From Hypomyces perniciosus (lineage: Eukaryota; Ascomycota; Sordariomycetes; Hypocreales; Hypocreaceae), in NCBI GenBank assembly GCA_008477525.1, contig SPDT01000001.1, positions 4,650,001-4,714,000 on the forward strand: a stretch of 64,000 nucleotides of DNA, read 5' to 3'. Positions 57,224 to 64,000 of this stretch are shown piece by piece. A program made the translations under genes and the position numbers. Under the pieces are notes generated by a model that made no database searches, was not told where the DNA came from, and was given only the letters and a program-made list of their open reading frames with translations. Position 1 is the first letter of the stretch. Every line of letters begins with the position of its first letter.

Positions 57224-60200
57224 TCTTCAGTTATAGCCAGTACTTAAATACAGTCTTAGAACGTTAATCTCTATTCCTTATAAATTATATATTCTAATAT
57301 CTATACTTTAGGTTAAAGGTCTGTAAAAAGGGAGCGCTTTTCCTTTTTAATTGCAGTATATACCTATTAATATACTGGGTCCTTTTAAATTATTAGGTTT
57401 TATAGGTCCTGTAGTTCCTTCTTTCTGTTAAATATATACATTAAAGGGAGATTAATATTACTGTCCTTAAATCTTTATATTGCTGGTGCGGCTAGGATAA
57501 GTTATATATAGCGGCTTAGTTTGCGCTTATTGCCTTTATTAAGTGGAAGGTCTTATTCCTTGCGGCTTAATGCGTTAAAAGCGGCTGCCTTGCTGCCTAG
57601 CCTATATTGGATTATAAAATCAAACTAGGAAAAGAACTCTGCCTAGCGCGTTTATTATTTAAAGAGTTTCCTGCGCATTATAAAGAACTACAAGTTTTTA
57701 TAGTCTAAAATAACTGTAAAGGGGTTACAGCTATATAACTTTACTCTTTACTTTTTTAAATAGTAAATTACTGCCAGTATTTCCTTATTATAGATAAAAT
57801 AATTATATTTAGCGGGGCTTAGCTTTTATAAATAATAAACTATAGCGTAATATTCTCCTTTTTTATTCTTTTATAAAAAGACTCCTCTTAAAGTATATTT
57901 TAAATAGTCTATTTTAATAAAAGTGTATTTTATAGGATCTTAAGCTTATAGTATAAAGGCTTTAATAAAGAGGCGTTTAAGCTTTTAAAAGGCTGCTTCT
58001 TTTATACCTTTTTACTAGAAAAGGGTCCCTTTTTTAATTAGCCTTATAAGCAGGTAAACTATTTAAAAGAACCTAGGGATAAATATCTAGTAGTAATTAA
58101 TAAAGTTAAAGAAGTTTTAGACTTTTATTATTATTATAAATGCCTGCTATTTATTAATAGTTTACTGCTTTTTAAAGTTATAGGCAATTCCTTTACTAGT
58201 ATATATAATAAACCTAAAGTATTTAATCTCTTTTTATATAAACGTATACTTTTTAAGATCTAAGTATAGCCTAATATTAGCAAAGGCGTATAAAACTTGC
58301 CAGACCTTTTTTATATAGTCTTTTTATAACCTGTTAATATAGATTAAGATATTATTAAAGTATATAAACGCAAAGTCGTTTAAAAAGGGGTATAGTACCT
58401 AGTTAATATACTATTAAAATACTGCTAGTATACCAGTAAATCTAAATAAAATTACCTATTATTTATATAGGCTATAGTATATATAAAATATAGTTTTATA
58501 TTTTTCTCTTTTCGCGACTTTAATTTTATAGAATATAACTACTATATTTAGCTTTATAAACCACTTTACTTTTATTAAGCTATTAAAGGTTTTAGAAAAA
58601 AGGGGGAGGGGGTAGTAATTTTACTGTATTATTATATTTAAAGCGCAGTAGTTTATATAAAAGTAAATTCCTCTTTTAGGTTTTTAAATAAAGAAGATAA
58701 AGGCTATAGCAGCTAAGCTGCTAGCTTAAATAAATCCTTTATTAAGTAAATTAAAGAGGGTCTTTTATAACACTAATAGTTCTTTGTGTAATATACTATA
58801 AAGGGGGCTTTAAAGGAGTTTTGGTTCTTTACTGTATTTATTAGCTTTCAAGGGAATCTGCAAATTGACTTTAAAGTAGTATAGTAAAAGCTTAATAGTT
58901 TCTTTTATAGAGAATAGCAAATAGAACTCTTTATATAGTTTAAGGGGGATATATTCCCAGGGATTTATAAGTTTTTTAGGCTAGAGTGCTTTTTTAATAT
59001 TAGATAAGCTAATAGCTTAGAGGAAGTATACTTTTTTCGCTATTCCTTTTAATGCAGCAGTATTCTGCTTACAATATTGAGGCTAGTATAAGCCAGGCTT
59101 TTTATATAGCCTTAATATTCCCAGGCTCCTCTTTATTTACAAATTATAGCTATAGGCCAGCTTTTCTATAGCTAACTTCCTTTTTAGCTATATTATATAT
59201 TACCTAATTAACCTTAACCTAAAGTTTACTAAAGATTAGGTTATAATCTAGTTTATCCACTATATAGGTATATTAATATTTAATATAGTTATATAGATTT
59301 AGGTAAATTATAGCGATATAGCTAGTTTCTACCTTTTTATGGATTTTAGTAAATATTTTAATTTTCCTTTTAATAATTTTAATTTGCAGGAGGTGTAATT
59401 TCTAGGTAAAAGAGGAGTTTATAATAGTATAAAGGTTACAGCCAGTATTAAATAGTACTGTAATAAATATATTCTTTATTTTAGTTTATAATATTACTGA
59501 TTTGCTGGTTATTTACTTTTTAAACTCCTTTTATCCTTTTAGTTCTTCCTTTATAGGCTTTAATGCCTAACTTTACATTAAAGCTAATCTTTTAACTTAT
59601 TGCTAGAGTTACTGTTTTCTTTACTATTCGTATACTAGTTATTATTATTAGACTTACAGTTAGCGATCTAGACCTAATATACCTAGGCTTTATAGCCTTT
59701 TTTGCAAAACTAGGCAATATATCCCTCCTTTTTATAACAGTAATATATAGCCTTTTAGGCAATATTTGCCTTACTCGCTAAAAAGCTATATTAATGCTGG
59801 TTCTTTATACAGTTCATGCCCCCTATCTAAGTATTGCCCTTTTTATTAACTGCTTATATATAGTCCTTTAAAGTGTAATATAGTTAAGGCTTATTATATT
59901 TTTTCTGCTAAAAGTGGCCTATTAAAGCGGCTCTTATATTTTATTAATTTAGATTTAATTGTTTAATGCAGCTAGCGATATCTTAGACTTTAGTAAACTA
60001 TTTACTATAAATAAGCAGTAGGTTTACTGTTATTAAGCGGAATTATAGTTTTAAAGATAATGCTCCTTTAAGGAAGATAATTTTAGCTTAGTTAGCCTAG
60101 TTATCGCTGCCTGCTTTAAAGAGCTTTTATTTAAAGTAGGGAAAGAAAGATAAAAGTAAAGTTTTATCTCTTTACTTAAAAGTATATAGCTTTTATATAG

Positions 60201-60801
60201 CTTAATTTTAAAGTCCTTAATCTTTATAGGTATAGTCTAGGTATTATATAAATTCTGCTAGGTTATAGTTCCTGTTAATTCCTTTTAATATATAAAAGGT
60301 AGCGACTATTTATTTAAATATAATATTTAAGCAAAAGTTAATAAAGTATTATTATTCTCTATTATTATTATAAAACTTTTTATTAAGTTTAAGCTTTTTA
60401 TATATATTTTACGCCTATATAATATACTTTTTTTATTTTCTTAAGAATTTAAATAGGTTAAAGAGTAGCTTCCTTTTAACCTTAAAAGTTTATATAAACT
60501 CTATTATAGAGGTTAATATAGGCTGTATAGTTGCGGCCTGCGCGGGTTTTTACTTAAATTGCGGAAGGAATAATATCTTGTTTTCCTGGCTATTTAGCCT
60601 TTAAGTCACTAATGCTATAAAGTCTAGCTTTTTTATTAATGCAGCTATTTATTCCTGTAAAGGGAAAATAGCTTACTTAATCTGCGACTATATATTATTG
60701 CCTTTACAGGTTTAGTCTTTAAAATTCGCTATTTTCCTTCTGCAGTAAAAGTTCTATTACTTACTGGCTAGGTAGTAGCTGAGCTATAGATATATAACTA
60801 G

Positions 60802-61018
60802 TATAGTCTAACTGGAAAGTATACAGTTAAAGCACTTCTATATTGTCTATCTATAGCTGAAAGAAGGAAGCTCTATACTAGCTATATATGCGTTATATAG
60901 TTATGTGTATAGGGTTATGGCCGAGGTGGTTTCCTAATTAGGTAAGCGGTCTAGTATTGGTTGTATTTCCGGATTCAGCGTAGTCGTGATTCCGGGAGAC
61001 ATGGCCTAGCCTGTAACA
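60802..61018 (-). repeat. Outer gypsy element LTR, right copy (5' LTR)
   Basis: This 217-bp partner of the left LTR keeps CGTAGTCGTGATTCCGGGAG, more GC-rich than the left copy at the same place. It marks the edge of the gypsy block; sequence to its right is a different, far more AT-rich type. Confidence 0.85.
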
Positions 61019-63953
61019 ATATTTATTATTTAGATTTAAAATTAAAAAGATTATTATTAATTTTTAAAACATAATATATTTATTATTATATTTTATAATA
61101 AATTTATTTTTTAAGAAAATATTTAATAAATTTAATAAATTTATAATTTATATAATTATTTTTAAAAAACAAAATATAAATTATAGATTTAAAAATACAA
61201 AATAAGAAATATAGTATTAGTTTTATTAATAAGAAAATTATAATAAATCTCTTTTTTATTATTTTAAAGATTTTAAAAATAATTTAAAAGTATTATATAT
61301 ATACTTTTTAAATTAATTAATTATAAAATTATTATTAATTAAAGATTTATTTTTGATTAAGAATTGTTTAAAAATCTTAATTTTAATAAAAGTTTATTAT
61401 AAATTAAGATAAATTTAAAAGAATATAAATTTAATAAATTAAATAATTATTAATTTCTAAACCATTCTTTTTTATATTTTAATAATAATAGTGATTGTTA
61501 TAAAGTTTATTGTATTTTAATTATATAAAGGTTTTATAATTATAATTAACTTTATAAATATAAATATATATTAATTGTTTTTTAATAATATTAATATATT
61601 AAGCTTTTTTAATTATTATAATAAAGTTTTGTTAAATATGATAATTTTAATAAAATTAAATAATTAATAATAATCTATAATAAATTAAAATAATAAAATA
61701 ATAAAATAATAAAAGAATAAAAATAATAAAATAAGAAAAAAAAAAAAAAAATAAAATTTAAAAAAAGATTTAAAAAAAAAAAATAATTTCATTAAAGTTA
61801 ATTTCTAATAACGTTTATATTATAAAAATAATATTTTAAACATTTAAATAATTAAACATAAATAAATAAATTCTTTTATTCTTTTCAAAATAATATTATT
61901 AAAAACTCTTAAACTTTTTAATTTTTTAAATCTTTAAATTATTTAATTAATTTTATAGCTTTTACTTTTAATTAATAAAATTGTAATTAAATTAAATAAC
62001 ATTAATATTAAATCTTTCTAAGTTTTTATTAAAATAATTATTTATTTATTAATTTATATTTAAATAAATAGTAATCTTTAACTTTAATAATTAATAAAGT
62101 AATTTTAAAGTTTATATAAACTTTTTTTATATAATTTCTATTTTATTATAATATTTAAATAATATTTAAAATTTAATTATTTTCTATATTAAAGAATTTA
62201 ATTTTATATTTATTAATTATTGTAATATTAATTTTAATAAACTTAAAAAATTAAATAAATTAAGGTATAATTATATTATTATAATTATTAATAAATTAAT
62301 TTATTAAAAATTAAAAAGAAATTAATTTATTATTTTGTTATATTAAAAGCAAAGTTTATAGTTTTTATAAAAGCTATTAAAAAATTTAATAATTTATTAA
62401 TTTATATAAACAAATAAATTAATTAATTAAATAGTTAATTCTAAAATTTAATAATAATTAAAATATTATTTGTACTTCAAATAACTTTACTTTTTATACT
62501 AAAATAAAATCTATTTTATTATAATTCTATTGTTTTAAAAATAAATTAAAAATAATACAATTATAGTTAATTGTTTAAAAACTAATAATATAATTATTAA
62601 TAAATTTATTAAACCTTTTTTAAATTAAAAGTTTAAAAACTTTATAAATCTCTTTAATATTAAGCTTTTATTTATAATTTACTTTTAAAAGTTTTTATTT
62701 TATTTATAGCTATTAATTATCATTTTTCTTTTAATTATTTTAGTTATTCTTTTATTTTTTCTTTTTTTATTCTTTTATATTTAGATTTTATATTTACTTT
62801 AAAATTATATAAAATAGTATTTATTTTAAAGCTAGTATTACAACAAAACTTAAAAAGTAAAGATTTTAATTTAATTAAATAACCTTTTTATTTTAATTAA
62901 ACCTAGATTTTAACTTAATATTAAAATTACATTTTAAAGAATCTTTTATATAAATAAAAAAATCTCTTTCCTTTTTAATAATAATAATTAAACTATAATT
63001 AATTACTTTATTTACTTTAAATCTAATATAATATTTATAATAAATATTATAAAAGGTTTAATTAAAATACCTTTTTAATTATATAACTATAAATTAATTT
63101 AAGTAATTGTATATATAAATAAACTTTATAGAAATAGAAATATAGCTATAAATTTAATTTTATTACTCTATATTTATTATTAACTTAAAGACTATTATAA
63201 AAAATGAAATATTATTTTATAATTACTTTTATAATAGCTATATATTATTGTATACTTTATAACTTTTAACTATTAAACTAAATTCAATTTAATTATTTAT
63301 TTTATTATTTATTTAATAAACTTTTAATTCTTTCTTTATTACTATATAAATACAGTTTCCTAAAAGCTATACTTAAATAAGGTTTAGTATAACCTTATTA
63401 TTTTAATAAGTTAATTTCTTTTATAAAATAATTATTTATAAAGACCTTTTAATAGCTTCCTTTTCTTTAAATATCTTGATAGTTACTGCTAAAGCCTTTA
63501 ATACTTTCTTGCAGTCTTAGTTTTACTATAAAATACTATAGTTATTTTAATATTTTCTTTTTATAATATTTATTATAATAGTTTTAAAGAAACTTTATAG
63601 TATTTAAGCTACTTTATGTAAGTCTTTTTAAATAGTATTATTAAAGTTTAAGTCTAGTAAATAGGATTTATAGCTATATATAAATTACTTAAGGTCTAAA
63701 AGGGATTTAAAAGGGATATAAAGCTTGCCTTTAATAGTTAAAGGGGCCGTTAAATTTAATAAAATAGTAATAAAGGTAAAGTAGTTTAACCTTATATTTA
63801 ATTATCTGTTTATTATTATTTATACTATTATATTAGCGACAACTATATTAATTATATTATTATATTAATTAATTAATATATTATATTAAAGTCCTTAATT
63901 ATAATAATTCTTAAAAAAGGCTATCTTTACCTTTTCAAAATATTTATTTTGTT
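61019..63953. other. Extremely AT-rich, apparently non-coding block
   Basis: About 2.9 kb is made almost only of A and T, with TTTAAT, TAATAA and poly-A/poly-T runs (for example near 61736-61752). GC dinucleotides are nearly absent until about 63400. There is no open frame of note, no RNA gene and no repeat unit I could define. Two readings are possible: transposon DNA mutated to exhaustion by RIP, or part of a centromeric or subtelomeric AT block. The last 500 bases regain some GC and include RIP-like gypsy-type wording, favouring old transposon DNA at least there. Confidence 0.6.
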
Positions 63954-64000
63954 GGGGGTAACTAATATACCTAATACACCTACATTTTTCTTATTAAGCT
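63954..64000 (+). repeat. Start of an RIP-like LTR, cut by the window end
   Basis: TGTTGGGGGTAACTAATATA and what follows align base for base with the start of the LTR at 49857-50259 read on its own strand. Nearly all differences are C-to-T or G-to-A (TGTCGGGGG to TGTTGGGGG, GACATGCCC to AATATACCT, CAACGCACC to TAATACACC), plus one T missing from a T run. It lies in the opposite orientation to that copy. Confidence 0.7.

Larger units (their letters stand above)
48896..61018 (-). mobile_element. Outer Ty3/gypsy element, RIP-like decay, with nested insertions
   Basis: The LTRs are 48896-49112 and 60802-61018, both 217 bp. They begin TGTAGCC/TATAGTC-TAACTGG and end with ...TAACA. They differ mainly by C-T and G-A changes. 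Inside the left LTR is ACCCCCCCTTTTTATAG, the complement of a purine tract, so the element reads on the minus strand. At about 58340-58375 the minus strand reads FAFIYFNNILIY, an RT YLDD box with Asp turned to Asn, as G-to-A mutation gives. Stops are everywhere. Subtracting the inner element with its target duplication and the solo LTR leaves about 5.4 kb, normal for gypsy. The flanks ATAGG and ATATT do not form a clean target duplication. Confidence 0.85.

Noticed and set aside
48891..61023. Target duplication for the outer gypsy element
   Set aside because: The five flanking bases are ATAGG and ATATT. The G/T differences are not what RIP produces, so I do not claim a duplication.
48896..63953. 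Genes or CRISPR-like arrays in the AT-rich region
   Set aside because: Apart from an 86-codon Gag remnant, frames are short and saturated with stops. The repeats seen are LTR pairs and simple AT tracts, with no regularly spaced short repeats.

Overview
The window is from a filamentous ascomycete, most like a Eurotiomycete. Genes carry short spliceosomal introns (about 45-150 nt) with GTRNGT donors and CTAAC/CTGAC-type branch sites. There is a fungal PKS-NRPS gene cluster, a TGTTGG...CCGACA LTR family, a Tad-like LINE, a fungal Helitron, and retroelements degraded by C-to-T/G-to-A change (RIP-like).

Left third (about 0.7-19.3 kb) is a secondary-metabolite cluster. On the minus strand are an intact cytochrome P450 (494 aa, five introns) and an intact 363-aa trans-acting enoyl reductase of the LovC type. 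Divergent from them is an intact 3973-aa PKS-NRPS hybrid (KS-AT-DH-cMT-pseudoER-KR-ACP-C-A-T-R), followed by a berberine-bridge-like FAD oxidase whose reading frame is broken by three single-base indels. The PKS has no working internal ER, so the trans-ER should supply that step. The NRPS half should add one amino acid, and the terminal R/Dieckmann-type domain should release an aldehyde or tetramic acid for oxidation by the P450. No cluster transcription factor or transporter is visible, so the cluster may continue to the left or be incomplete. A 398-bp tandem duplication sits at the 3' end of the trans-ER gene.

Middle (19.5-44.6 kb) is a mobile-element and accessory zone. It holds two copia-like solo LTRs, a decayed multicopy fungal gene, a nonsense- and frameshift-inactivated Helitron with a recognisable 3' hairpin/CTAG end, another LTR-like relic, a hAT transposase relic, a 798-aa coiled-coil/nuclease-like/kinase-like protein, a 317-aa orphan gene, and a GC-rich LINE joined head-to-tail to the 3' tail of a second LINE copy.

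Right third contains one host-like gene (SANT/Myb protein, minus strand). It is followed by a 12.1-kb nested Ty3/gypsy block: an outer element with 217-bp LTRs, an inner element with 162-bp LTRs and a perfect TCTTC target duplication, and a much less mutated solo LTR. The last 3 kb is extremely AT-rich and apparently non-coding. It ends in the first 47 bases of an RIP-like copy of that same solo-LTR family.
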